Positions 24,227-32,583 of a stretch of 64,000 nucleotides of DNA are shown in pieces. The notes beneath the pieces are model-generated. The model worked only from the letters and a program-made list of their open reading frames with translations. It did not search any database and was not told where the DNA came from. Each line of letters starts with the position of its first letter. Position 1 is the first letter of the stretch. The position numbers were made by a program, and so were the translations under genes. The stretch is taken from positions 60,649 to 124,648 of the forward strand of contig NZ_MSIE01000018.1 of the NCBI RefSeq assembly GCF_001921205.1. Direction: 5' to 3'. Source of the DNA: Actinophytocola xanthii (GTDB lineage: Bacteria > Actinomycetota > Actinomycetes > Mycobacteriales > Pseudonocardiaceae).

Positions 24227-25435
24227 ATGGCGCCGGCATCTTCGTTGCCCGACCTTCCGCGTTCTCGTACCCACCCGTTTCACCCGCCGCCGGAGTACGA
24301 GCAGCTGCGCAAGGAGTCGCCGATCTCGCGGTTCCTCTGGCCCAACGGCGTCGAGGGGTGGCTCGTCACCGGCTACAGCGAGGTCCGCACCCTGCTGGCC
24401 GACCCTCGGCTGTCGATCAACCGGTTCAACAGCCCGCCGCCGTCCGTGTCGGTGGTCAAGGACCGCAAGCCCGAGGCCATGCTGCCCCGCTCGCTGGTCG
24501 CCATGGACCCCCCGGAGCACACGCCGTGGCGCCGGGCCATCGTCAAGGAGATGACGCCTCGCTGGGCGCGCTCGATGGAGCCGAGGATCGCGGCGATCAC
24601 CCACGAGTACCTGGACCGGATCCGCGAGGCTGGACAGCCGGCCGATCTGGTCACGGACCTCGCGCTGCCGGTGCCGTCCAGGGTGATCTGCGAGGTGCTC
24701 GGCGTACCGGCGGCCGACCAGGCGTTCTTCCAGGAGCAGGCCGAGGTGCGCAGCCAGGTCGGCGCACCGCCGGAGAAGGTGAACGCGGCGACGACGGCGC
24801 TGTACGAGTACCTCGGCCAGCTGGTCGCGGACAAGCGCCGGACCGGCAACCGGGAGGACGTACTCGGCCGGCTGGTGCACGCCGAGATCGCCGGTGAGCC
24901 GGCGCCGCAGGACATCGTGGTCGGGCAGGCCATGCTGCTGCTCATCGCCGGGCACGAGACCACCGCGAACATGATCGGCCTTGGCGTGGCGACCCTGATG
25001 GACAACCGCGAGCTGATCGCCGACCTGGCGGACACGGCGAAGGGCACCGCGCTGGTCGAGGAGATCCTGCGGATGCACGCGATCATCCAGTGGGGCATCA
25101 TCCGCCGGGCCACCGACGACATCGACGTCAACGGGGTGCGCATCGCCAAGGGCGACTGGGTGGTGTGCTCGCTCTCCTCGGCGAACCGGGACGAGAGCCG
25201 GTACTCCTGCCCGCACCTGGTCGACCCGGGTCAGCCCCAGGCGCCGCACCTGACCTTCGGCTACGGGGTGCACCAGTGCGCCGGGCAGAGCCTGGCCCGT
25301 ACCGAGGTGCGGGTCGTGCTGCGGGAGCTGTTCGCGACGTTCCCCGAGCTGCGGATCACCGTGCCGGTCGAGGAGCTGCGGTACCGCTACGAGATGTGGG
25401 TCTACGGCCTCTACGAGTGCCCGGTGGTGTGGTGA
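24227..25435 (+). CDS. Cytochrome P450 monooxygenase
   Basis: 402-aa bacterial class I P450. I-helix LLLIAGHETTANM, K-helix EEILRMH (ExxR), and the heme loop FGYGVHQCAGQSLAR with the cysteine thiolate are all intact. It receives electrons from a ferredoxin, here the product of the next gene. Likely hydroxylation or oxidative ring chemistry on the aromatic polyketide. The ATG at 24227 has AGAGAGG at proper distance and is preferred to one 18 codons upstream. Only one P450 is present in the window. Confidence 0.92.
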   Translation: MAPASSLPDLPRSRTHPFHPPPEYEQLRKESPISRFLWPNGVEGWLVTGYSEVRTLLADPRLSINRFNSPPPSVSVVKDRKPEAMLPRSLVAMDPPEHTPWRRAIVKEMTPRWARSMEPRIAAITHEYLDRIREAGQPADLVTDLALPVPSRVICEVLGVPAADQAFFQEQAEVRSQVGAPPEKVNAATTALYEYLGQLVADKRRTGNREDVLGRLVHAEIAGEPAPQDIVVGQAMLLLIAGHETTANMIGLGVATLMDNRELIADLADTAKGTALVEEILRMHAIIQWGIIRRATDDIDVNGVRIAKGDWVVCSLSSANRDESRYSCPHLVDPGQPQAPHLTFGYGVHQCAGQSLARTEVRVVLRELFATFPELRITVPVEELRYRYEMWVYGLYECPVVW

Positions 25436-25438
25436 GCG

Positions 25439-25636
25439 ATGCCCAGGGTGATCGTGGATGAGAATCGGTGCTGCGGCGCCGGGCTCTGTGCCCAGGAGCT
25501 GCCGGATGTGTTCGACCAGGGTGAGGACGCGGTCGTGGTCGTCCTGGAGGAGAACCCGCCCGCCGAGCTGGCCGAGCGGCTCGAGGCGGTGACGTTCGCG
25601 TGCCCGTCCGGCGCGATCCGGTTGGTCCGCGAGTAG
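25439..25636 (+). CDS. [3Fe-4S]-type ferredoxin, P450 partner
   Basis: 65 aa. Cysteines 11, 17 and 55 fit the C-x5-C...C-P pattern of P450-linked [3Fe-4S] ferredoxins (NRCCGAGLC, FACPSGAI). Cys12 is an extra adjacent cysteine, not the normal fourth ligand position. The body PDVFDQGEDAVVVVLEE is typical. It starts 3 bp after the P450 stop, so the two form one unit, followed at once by a strong terminator. Confidence 0.9.
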   Translation: MPRVIVDENRCCGAGLCAQELPDVFDQGEDAVVVVLEENPPAELAERLEAVTFACPSGAIRLVRE

Positions 25637-25656
25637 TCCTCCAGCCGGGCAGGCTG

Positions 25657-25688
25657 TCGGGCCCGGTGGCGTATGCCACCGGGCCCGA
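25657..25688 (+). terminator. Rho-independent terminator after P450-ferredoxin
   Basis: Perfect 14-bp stem (25657-25670 and 25675-25688), 4-nt loop, followed by TTTTCTT. Confidence 0.9.
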
Positions 25689-25752
25689 TTTTCTTCCTCG
25701 TGTCGTTCCTGTCGTGCCTTTTCCGCCGGTCCCGGTGTGGTTGTGGCACGGT

Positions 25753-25787
25753 CTCGCGCGGTCGGTGCCGGGCACCGACCGCGCGAG
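25753..25787 (-). terminator. Hairpin after the DUF418 gene
   Basis: 17-bp perfect inverted repeat (25753-25769 and 25771-25787) downstream of the leftward gene that ends at 25836. Confidence 0.65.
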
Positions 25788-25835
25788 GTCTCAGAGTGAT
25801 TTCCGGCCGTCGTGGAAACCGTCGGCGAAAAACGG

Positions 25836-27062
25836 TCAGACGCCGGCGGGAACCTGCGGTTTGCTGGGCGAGCCCGTCGACATCTCGCGACCGTAGGTGA
25901 GGCGCCGGTAGATCACCTCGATCGGGCCGCGGATGCCCCGGCGCTGCATGAAGTCGCTGGCCACGAGCGCGACCAGCCACACCACCGCGCCGACGCCGAG
26001 CGCGCCCAGGTCGGACATGGAGTTGCCGAGGCCGAGCAGGTAGGGCGCACCGAGCACCACCCAGCACAGCGACTGGAACAGATAGCCGGTCAGCGACCGC
26101 TGGCCGGTCGCGACCAGCGCGCTGACGAAGCGGGGACGCCGCTCGCCGATGCGGGCGGCGAGCAGGCCGAACAACGCGGCGAAGGCGAACCCACCGAAGT
26201 AGCCGCCCATCTGGTTGATCCAGTACGTGCCGTTGTAGACGATCTCCGACTGGGTCATGATGAACCCGCCGTTGATCAACGCGTACGGCATCCCGGCGAC
26301 GATCGTGATCAGGAAGCCGTACGCGACCACCTTGCGCAGGAACGGCCGGTGCGCGGCGGGCTCGTCGAGCACGCGCTTGCGGGCGGCCCAGATCCCGACC
26401 AGGACCGGGAACACCGCGCCGAGGACGACCAACGGGATCATTGCCGGCCACTGCAGCCGGTAGAGCATGTCCGACACCGGGGTCGCCGGATCGGCGGGCT
26501 GGTTCAACGACATGAACACCCGCGGAATGCCGAACGCGTAGATGAGGGTGCCGGCGGTGAGGAACACGCTGCCGGTGATCCAGAGCGCCCGTGCGTTCCA
26601 CCGCAGCGCGCCGACGAACAGCAGCGTGACCACGCCGTACGCGGCGAGCAGGTCACCGAAGAACAGCAGGACGGTGTGCAGCAGGCCGAGCACGATCAGC
26701 CAGAAACCCCTGCGTTGGAGCAGCGCCCGGAAGCCCTTCCACTCGTGTCCGCGCTGGGAGTACCGCAGGTACATCTGCGAGAGGCCGTAGCCGAACAGGA
26801 AGGCGAACAGGGCGGCGCCTCGGCCGTCGAGCAGGACCGCGGAGACCACGTTGTAGATCGCGGCGATCGGGTCGTCGTTCGAGTAGCTGTCGCCGGCCCA
26901 CGCCGCACGCAGCACCGAGGAGTGCCCGAGCGCGATGAGCAGCAGCATGAAGCCGCGGGCCAGGTCGGGGGCGAGTGAGCGCGCCAAGACCGACTGCGGT
27001 CCCAGCGGTGTCGGACTGGCCGTGACCGGGTCACGGGATAAGTTGGGAGCACTGTCAGCCAT
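25836..27062 (-). CDS. DUF418-family membrane protein
   Basis: 408 aa with about 10 membrane helices. LAPDLARGFMLLLIALGH at the start, ALFAFLFGYGLSQM, RRGFWLIVLGLLHTVLLFFGDLLAAYG, and the C-terminal TGQRSLTGYLFQSLCW are the DUF418 (acyltransferase-3-related) hallmarks. Function of the family is unknown; distant kinship with membrane acyltransferases allows a role in acylation or export. A SARP box with a matched -10 (27137-27179) lies directly upstream, so it is probably co-regulated with the pathway. Confidence 0.8.
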   Translation of the reverse strand: MADSAPNLSRDPVTASPTPLGPQSVLARSLAPDLARGFMLLLIALGHSSVLRAAWAGDSYSNDDPIAAIYNVVSAVLLDGRGAALFAFLFGYGLSQMYLRYSQRGHEWKGFRALLQRRGFWLIVLGLLHTVLLFFGDLLAAYGVVTLLFVGALRWNARALWITGSVFLTAGTLIYAFGIPRVFMSLNQPADPATPVSDMLYRLQWPAMIPLVVLGAVFPVLVGIWAARKRVLDEPAAHRPFLRKVVAYGFLITIVAGMPYALINGGFIMTQSEIVYNGTYWINQMGGYFGGFAFAALFGLLAARIGERRPRFVSALVATGQRSLTGYLFQSLCWVVLGAPYLLGLGNSMSDLGALGVGAVVWLVALVASDFMQRRGIRGPIEVIYRRLTYGREMSTGSPSKPQVPAGV

Positions 27063-27136
27063 GGGTGTCCGCTTTCGTGTCGGCCGGATGACTCCGGTTT
27101 GCCCAGGTCCCCGAGCGGGGGATGCACATCCGCCTC

Positions 27137-27179
27137 AATAGACCGCAGTGCGCTCGACGTGGCCGCAACGTCCACTCGA
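27137..27179 (-). promoter_or_regulatory. SARP box with -10 for the DUF418 gene
   Basis: Minus-strand heptamers TCGAGTG (27179), TTGCGGC (27168) and TCGAGCG (27157) start 11 bp apart. After exactly 8 bp comes TCTATT (27142-27137) as -10. The middle copy resembles the TTGCGCA copy of the cupin operon box. Confidence 0.75.
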
Positions 27180-27191
27180 GAGCGGGCCGGG

Positions 27192-28415
27192 TCAGCCGGT
27201 CCGCCGGCGCGCCGCGTCCTCCGGGGTGTGGACGACCCCGCGGCGGTGCAGGTCGGCGATCTCCGCATCGCCGTAACCCAGCTCGGCGAGCACCTGTGCC
27301 GAGTGCTCGCCGAGCTCCGGCGGCGGGGAGGTGACCTGCGCCGGCACACCGTCCACCCAGATCGGCCCGCGCACCAACGGCGTCTCGCCGCCCTCCGGCA
27401 ACGGCGTCTGCCGCACCATGCCGAGCGCCTCGACCTGCGGGTCCGCGAAGACCTGGTCCATCCGGTACACCGGGCCGGCCGGAATTCCCGCCGCGCGCAA
27501 CAGCGTCACCCATTCGGCGACGCCGCGGCCGGCGAGGGCGCGCTCCAGGTCGTGGCGCAACGCGTCGCGGTTGACCACCCGTGCCGCGCCGTCGGCGTAC
27601 TCGGCGCGCTGGAGAAGGTGCTCCGCTCCCAGCTCGGTGCACAGCGACACCCACTGGGCGGGAGTGCCGGCGGCGATGTTGATCGGGTCGTCGGCGGTGT
27701 CGAACGTGCCGTAGGGGCTGATCACCGGGTGGTCGTTGCCGCTGGCCGGGGGGACCTCGCCGGCGCCGAGGAAACGCTGCGCCTGGAAGCTGAGCACGGC
27801 GATCGCCGACTCGAGCAGCGAGGTCTGCACGTGCCCGCCCACACCGGTCCGCTCCCGGCGGGCGAGCGCGGCGGCCACCGCCAGCGCGGCGACGATCCCG
27901 GAGATGCTGTCCACGACCGGCACCCCGACCCGCATCGGCGTGTGCTCGCCCGCCCCGGTCACCGACATCAGGCCGGACATGCCCTGCGCGATCTGGTCCA
28001 GCCCTGGCGTGTCCCGTTCCGGGCCGGTCGGCCCGTACCCGCTGATGCTCGCGACCACCAGCCTCGGATGGTCGGCGGCGAGCCGTTCGGGTGCGAGCCC
28101 GAGCTTGGCCAGCGTGCCCGGCCGGAAGTTCTCCACCAGCACGTCGCAGTGCGCGAGCAGCCGGGCCAGCACCGCCTGGCCCGCCGGGTCGCGCAGGCTC
28201 AGCGCGAGCGAGCGCTTGTTGCGGTTGACCGAGGCGAAGTACTGGCCGCGGCCGGCCGCGAAGGGGCCCCATGCCCGCGCGTTGTCCCCGTCGGGCAGTC
28301 CCTCCACCTTGATCACGTCGGCGCCGAGGTCGCCCAGCAGCGCGGTGCAGGTGGGGCCGGCGAGCACGCGGGTGAGGTCGAGCACGCGGACACCGGTCAG
28401 CGGCAGGTCGGGCAT
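27192..28415 (-). CDS. Class III (CaiB/BaiF) CoA-transferase
   Basis: 407 aa. Family opening LTGVRVLDLTRVLAGPTCTALLGDLGADVIKVE, substrate block SVNRNKRSLALSL, VLVENFRPGTLAKLGL, and the catalytic Asp in GLDQIAQGMSGLM. These enzymes move CoA between carboxylic acids. Being divergent from a MatC-type malonate carrier, it could activate malonate or another dicarboxylate for the PKS, which is inference. The start has GAGGAG 7 bp upstream. Confidence 0.85.
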   Translation of the reverse strand: MPDLPLTGVRVLDLTRVLAGPTCTALLGDLGADVIKVEGLPDGDNARAWGPFAAGRGQYFASVNRNKRSLALSLRDPAGQAVLARLLAHCDVLVENFRPGTLAKLGLAPERLAADHPRLVVASISGYGPTGPERDTPGLDQIAQGMSGLMSVTGAGEHTPMRVGVPVVDSISGIVAALAVAAALARRERTGVGGHVQTSLLESAIAVLSFQAQRFLGAGEVPPASGNDHPVISPYGTFDTADDPINIAAGTPAQWVSLCTELGAEHLLQRAEYADGAARVVNRDALRHDLERALAGRGVAEWVTLLRAAGIPAGPVYRMDQVFADPQVEALGMVRQTPLPEGGETPLVRGPIWVDGVPAQVTSPPPELGEHSAQVLAELGYGDAEIADLHRRGVVHTPEDAARRRTG

Positions 28416-28601
28416 CACAGCACTCCTCGGGCCGGAGGCGTGAGGTGGTCCGGCCGTCTTCGCCCGAGTGAACCAGCGCGTTGTCCAGACCCGGTCGAAA
28501 ACCACCACACACCGTGCTGACCAGGCCTTTCAGTGACCCACCAGCCGGTCTGGCTCGGTCCTGCCCACGATGCCTCAACTGTCCATCCTTAAGGAGCGCC
28601 C

Positions 28602-29999
28602 ATGGCTGCTCAACTCGTCGCACTGCTGGTCCTCGCCGCGGCCTTCCTCATCGCGACCGTGCGACCGGTCCACCTCGGTGCGCTCACGCTGGCCGCGGCG
28701 CTGGCCGTGGGCACGGCGCTGGCCGGCCTTGGCGTCAAGGACGTCCTCGCCGGGTTCCCCGTCGACATCCTGTTGTTGCTGCTCGGCGTCACGTTCCTGT
28801 TCGGCATAGCGCGGGCGAACGGGACACTCGACTGGTTGATCGAGGTCGCGCTACGCGCGATCGGCAACCGCACGACGTTGCTGCCGGTGCTGTTCTTCGT
28901 GCTCGCCGCGGGGATCGCGAGCCTCGGCTCGCCCCTGGCCGCCATCGTGCTCATCCCGGTGGCGGTGTCCTTCGCCGGGCGCAACCAGCTCAGCCCGGTG
29001 GTGCTCGCGCTCGCCGCGACCACCGGCGGCTCGGCCGGCGCCTTCGCACCGACCAGCCTGTTCGGCATCATCACGGCCGGCACGGCGCGGGCCGGCGGCG
29101 TGGACTTCGACGGGTTGTTCCTGTTCGGCGTCGCGCTGGCGATCAACCTCGGCCTGTTCGTCGCGGCATGGGTGCTGTTCGGCAAGTACCTGGTCAAGGA
29201 GTCCGCTGAACCGGACAGCCCCGCGAACGGCGGCGCGCCCGAGCCCACGCCTGAGCCCGAGCCGCAGCCCGGGTCCGAGCCGAGGACCGACACCGCCTCC
29301 GCGTCCGACCCGCTGCCCGCCTCCGGTGGCGTGGCCACGGTCACCCGCCCCGCGCCGGCGCCGGCCGCGGCACCCACCCGGCTGTCCGCCTTCCAGGTCG
29401 CCACGGTCGCCTCGCTCCTGGTGCTGGTCTGCTCGGTCATCGGCCTGGCGTTCTTCGGCGTCGACCTGCACGTCGGCGCCGTCGCGCTGGGCCTCGCCGT
29501 CCTGCTCACGCTCGCCTTCACCACGGAGACGGCCGGTGCGGTCAAGGAGGTCGACTGGTCGACGATCCTGCTCGTCGGCGGAATCGCGACCTACGTGGGC
29601 GTGCTCAACGAGATGGGTGCTGTAAAGCTGGTCGCCGACCTCGGCACCAAGATCCAGAGCCCGCTGCTGGCCGCGTTCGCGCTGTGCGTGTGCGGCGCGC
29701 TGATCTCTGCCGTCGGCTCCACCACGGCCTTGCTGGCCATCATCATCCCGCTGGCCCTGCCGCTGGTGGAGGCCGGCGGTGTACCGGCCGTGGGCGTGAT
29801 CTGCGCACTCGCCCTGTCCTCCTCCCTGGTCGACATCAGCCCGCTGTCGACGGTGGGCGCGACTGCGGTCGGGGCGGCCCCGGAGAGAATCCGTCCGCGG
29901 ATGCGGCGGTTCCTGTTCCAGTGGGGCTTCTCCATGGTGTTGGTCGGCCCCGTCCTGCTGTGCGCGTTCCTCGTGCTGCCGGGATATCTCGCCGGCTGA
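28602..29999 (+). CDS. MatC-like dicarboxylate (malonate) carrier
   Basis: 465 aa, about 12 membrane helices in two halves joined by a Pro/Glu-rich linker (about 205-265). The first half (ATVRPVHLGALTLAAAL, GFPVDILLLLLGVTFLFGIA, NGTLDWLIE) follows the N-terminal domain of MatC, the malonate carrier of rhizobia; the second half has WSTILLVGGIATYVGVLNEMG and the SSTTALLAI block. Probable uptake of malonate or a related acid, which would feed malonyl-CoA supply. AAGGAG precedes the ATG. Confidence 0.8.
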   Translation: MAAQLVALLVLAAAFLIATVRPVHLGALTLAAALAVGTALAGLGVKDVLAGFPVDILLLLLGVTFLFGIARANGTLDWLIEVALRAIGNRTTLLPVLFFVLAAGIASLGSPLAAIVLIPVAVSFAGRNQLSPVVLALAATTGGSAGAFAPTSLFGIITAGTARAGGVDFDGLFLFGVALAINLGLFVAAWVLFGKYLVKESAEPDSPANGGAPEPTPEPEPQPGSEPRTDTASASDPLPASGGVATVTRPAPAPAAAPTRLSAFQVATVASLLVLVCSVIGLAFFGVDLHVGAVALGLAVLLTLAFTTETAGAVKEVDWSTILLVGGIATYVGVLNEMGAVKLVADLGTKIQSPLLAAFALCVCGALISAVGSTTALLAIIIPLALPLVEAGGVPAVGVICALALSSSLVDISPLSTVGATAVGAAPERIRPRMRRFLFQWGFSMVLVGPVLLCAFLVLPGYLAG

Positions 30000-30014
30000 G
30001 GTACGGCGTTGCCG

Positions 30015-30058
30015 AAAACCACCGGCCGCTCGTGGCGACACGAGCGGCCGGTGGTTTT
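30015..30058 (+). terminator. Strong terminator after the MatC-like gene
   Basis: Perfect 20-bp inverted repeat (30015-30034 and 30039-30058) with a GCGA loop; the right arm ends in a T-run and the left begins with an A-run, so it can work both ways. Confidence 0.9.
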
Positions 30059-30160
30059 TCCGTCCCGCCGTCCCGGGAATTGTTCCCCGTTTCCGGTGAG
30101 CTGGATCGGGATAGCATCAGGTTGTTTTGGGTGAGAGTCGCGGTTGGCGGAGGTGTGCGG

Positions 30161-30259
30161 GTGAAGCTTGGCAGAATGGCTGCCGTCCTTCTGTTGGTCA
30201 TCGGTGGTTGCCGCTCCCGGCGAGCACCACGCGGGCCACGACGGAACGTCAGGATCTGA
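30161..30259 (+). CDS. Possible 32-aa lipoprotein-like peptide
   Basis: A GTG with GGAGG 7 bp upstream opens a 32-codon frame: a short basic start, hydrophobic AAVLLLVIGGC that fits a lipobox with Cys at residue 17, and then a 15-residue tail rich in arginine. A TAGCAT hexamer at 30111-30116 could be its -10. It lies between two strong terminators, which suggests an independent transcript. No family is recognised and the frame is short, so it could be chance or a remnant of a longer lipoprotein gene. Confidence 0.35.
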   Translation: MKLGRMAAVLLLVIGGCRSRRAPRGPRRNVRI

Positions 30260-30289
30260 CCGGGGCGCGGGCAACCGGCGGAGAAGAAA

Positions 30290-30324
30290 GAACCGGCCCG
30301 GCGGCTGTGCCGCCGGGCCGGTTC
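30290..30324. terminator. Bidirectional terminator
   Basis: 15-bp perfect stem (30290-30304 and 30310-30324), 5-nt loop. On the minus strand it is followed by TTTCTTC, serving the PQQ-type gene that ends at 30339; on the plus strand it follows the small lipoprotein-like frame. Confidence 0.8.
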
Positions 30325-30338
30325 GCGTTCGGGTGTGG

Positions 30339-31982
30339 CTACTTCAACCCGAACGCCAGCATCACCGTGCCCTTGTCGGTCGGGTAGAAGGGGTAGTAGC
30401 CGGCCATCACGTAGACCATGCCGTTCGCGATGACCGCGCCGCCGTTGCCGGACAGCGCGCTACCCCGGCCCGGGACGCCGTTGACGCCGGCGAAGTCGCG
30501 GATGGCGTCGAAGGTGAACAGGACCTCGCCCGTGCTCGACGAGAAGATGCGGAACTTGCCGTCGCCGCTTCCCTCGTAGATCAGGCCGGGGGTTCCGCTC
30601 GGCGCGGGCGTGAAGATCGGGAGGCACATCTCCTGGAACTGGGCCGCACCGCCGGTGGTGCACCCGTCGGCCGGGTGGGCCGCCTCCCAGACGACGCGAC
30701 CGGTCGCGGCGTCCAGCTTGATCAGGCGGCTGGGGTCGTCGTGCCAGGTCGCCCCGTAGATGTAGCGGCCGTCGAACACGCTGCCCCACTGGACACCGAC
30801 GCCGCCGTGCGGACCGGGCGCCAGCTCGGTCTGCCAGGCGACCCGGCCGGTGCGGGCGTCGAAGGCGTAGTACATGCCGTTCTTCTGCCCGATCGTCACC
30901 AGCGTCCGGCCGCGGACGGTGATCACGTTCGCGGACGCGCCGAAGTCGGCGTCCAGCGCGGTCGTGCCCTGGCCGGGGCAGTACTCGCCCGGGTCCTCGA
31001 GCTCGCACGCCGTCGTGTAGGTGTCCGGGAACGTCATCCGGTTCTTCCAGCGGACCTTGCCGGTGTCCATCGACAGGGCGATCACGCTGTCGATGTCGCC
31101 CTCGGCGCCCGTGGTGTTCTGCCCGGTGCCGACGAAGATCGTCCGGGTGCGCAGGTCCGCCACCGGGCTCGACCAGACGCTGCCGCCGGAGGGGGCGTAC
31201 TTCTTCGCCCCGCTGGGCCAGGTGCCGACCTCCTTGGCCGGCGGGAGGGTGTAGTAGTTCCAGATCCGCTTGCCGGTCCGGACGTCCAGCGAGACCACCT
31301 GGCCGCGGTGGCGGCAGCACGGGTAGTTGAAGTCCCGGGCGAACCCGGCCTCCAGCGTCGACACGCCGATGAACAGGCGGTCGCCCACCACCAGCGGAGA
31401 GCTGGTCATCGCCGAGTTCGGCTGCTCGCTGGCCTGGCTGACCCAGACCGCCTTGCCGGTCCGGCGGTTGAGCGCGAACACCCGGCCGGTCGAGTCGCCG
31501 AAGAAGACCTTGTCACCGGAGACCGCGGCGCCGTCGCGGATGCCGTTGGGGTTGCCGTCCGGCAGCGGTCCGGTGACCGCGTTCGCGTCGTAGGTCCACT
31601 TCGTCCGGCCCGACCTGGCGTCCAGGGCGACGAACTTCCCGTCCGGCCCGCCCACGTACAGCGTCCCGTCGGCCACCGCCGGCTGGCTGCCGACGCGGGA
31701 GTACGGCACGTTGCCGAAGGTGTAGGCCCACTTCAGCTCGAGCCGGCCCACGTTGCGGGGGGTGATCGTGCGCTCGTTCACGTTGAAGCGCGTGCCCTGG
31801 GTGTTCAGCTGCCAGGTCGGCCAGTCGGCCGAGCGCCAACCGTGGTTGGTGCCCGCGTCGCCGCTCGCGACCGTGGTTCCGGACGCGGCGGCGACGCCTA
31901 ACGCGGCCATCGTCACGGCGGCGAGGCCGGCGCCGAACGCCCTGACCCTACGCCGCACGCTCTTGGGGTTCCCTAACTGCAC
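30339..31982 (-). CDS. Secreted PQQ-type beta-propeller oxidoreductase
   Basis: 547 aa. An N-terminal signal with several arginines (SVRRRVRAFGAGLAAVTMAALG) is followed by repeated PQQ-propeller blades: YVGGPDGKFVALDARSG, VFALNRRTGKAVW, VVSLDVRTGKRIWNYY, ALSMDTGKVRW. A vicinal Cys-Cys in FNYPCCRHRGQ (about residues 221-222) recalls the disulfide ring at the active site of quinoprotein alcohol dehydrogenases. It may oxidise an alcohol or the pathway product outside the membrane. No cytochrome c domain is fused. The GTG start has GGGAGG upstream. It follows the PKS operon but after a terminator. Confidence 0.75.
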   Translation of the reverse strand: MQLGNPKSVRRRVRAFGAGLAAVTMAALGVAAASGTTVASGDAGTNHGWRSADWPTWQLNTQGTRFNVNERTITPRNVGRLELKWAYTFGNVPYSRVGSQPAVADGTLYVGGPDGKFVALDARSGRTKWTYDANAVTGPLPDGNPNGIRDGAAVSGDKVFFGDSTGRVFALNRRTGKAVWVSQASEQPNSAMTSSPLVVGDRLFIGVSTLEAGFARDFNYPCCRHRGQVVSLDVRTGKRIWNYYTLPPAKEVGTWPSGAKKYAPSGGSVWSSPVADLRTRTIFVGTGQNTTGAEGDIDSVIALSMDTGKVRWKNRMTFPDTYTTACELEDPGEYCPGQGTTALDADFGASANVITVRGRTLVTIGQKNGMYYAFDARTGRVAWQTELAPGPHGGVGVQWGSVFDGRYIYGATWHDDPSRLIKLDAATGRVVWEAAHPADGCTTGGAAQFQEMCLPIFTPAPSGTPGLIYEGSGDGKFRIFSSSTGEVLFTFDAIRDFAGVNGVPGRGSALSGNGGAVIANGMVYVMAGYYPFYPTDKGTVMLAFGLK

Positions 31983-32026
31983 GACACCTCCCGGTGTAAG
32001 TCCAAAGTGGTCCAGAAAACAATGGT

Positions 32027-32050
32027 CCCCGCCCGGCGTGCCGGGCGGGG
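32027..32050 (-). terminator. Terminator of the PKS operon
   Basis: 11-bp stem (32027-32037 and 32040-32050) beyond the DUF1772 stop; on the minus strand it is followed by a T-rich ATTGTTTT stretch. Confidence 0.75.
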
Positions 32051-32102
32051 ATCTCTCGACCGCGTCGAGCGGCCCACTGTCAGCGATCCTCGAGCGTCCT
32101 GG

Positions 32103-32570
32103 TCAGACGGTCAGGATCGCTGCGATGTACGCGGCCACGGCGAGGATGCCGCCGTAGGTGCGCACCTGATGGGCGATGTGCCAGATGTGGCGCTTCTTCG
32201 CCCACTTCTCGTCGTCGACCGTGTCGATGCTCCACTTCTCGATCTGCCGCCAGATCGGCCGGTTCACGCCCTCGGACGCCACGCCGACGATGAGCATGCC
32301 GACCGAGCCGATGATGAACAGCGCCGCCGAGCCGGCACCAGGCGTGGCGAACGCCGCGATCACGCCGACGCCCGCCGCGATGACCCCGTTCCAGACCGCG
32401 ATCGGGTGGAAGACGTGCATGTCGATGCGCTGGCAGGTGCTCACGTAGCGGTCGTAGGGCAGGCCGTTGAGCAGGGGCAGGATCGACAGCTTCATGATCC
32501 AGAGCGTGCCGAGCTGAATGCCGGACGCGGCAAGCACCCAGACACTCATGATGGTGAGAGTCGTGTCCAT
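32103..32570 (-). CDS. DUF1772-like membrane protein, possible anthrone-type oxygenase
   Basis: 155 aa with four membrane helices. The C-terminal part GVASEGVNRPIWRQIEKW...KWAKKRHIWHIAHQVRTYGG matches the N...W...H..R pattern of DUF1772 proteins. That family includes the anthrone oxygenase HypC of fungal aflatoxin biosynthesis, so cofactor-independent quinone formation on the aromatic nucleus is a reasonable guess. It ends the core PKS operon, 13 bp after the ABM monooxygenase gene. No cofactor-binding motif is visible. Confidence 0.6.
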   Translation of the reverse strand: MDTTLTIMSVWVLAASGIQLGTLWIMKLSILPLLNGLPYDRYVSTCQRIDMHVFHPIAVWNGVIAAGVGVIAAFATPGAGSAALFIIGSVGMLIVGVASEGVNRPIWRQIEKWSIDTVDDEKWAKKRHIWHIAHQVRTYGGILAVAAYIAAILTV

Positions 32571-32583
32571 TTCTTCTCCTGTG

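Noticed and set aside
28470..28500. SARP box before the CoA-transferase gene
   Set aside because: TCGACCG and TGGACAA are 11 bp apart on the minus strand, but only a single degenerate pair; not enough beyond chance.
32056..32096. Three TCGA-containing heptamers upstream of the PQQ-type gene
   Set aside because: Their spacing is 9 and 25 bp, not 11-bp phased, so they do not fit the SARP pattern.
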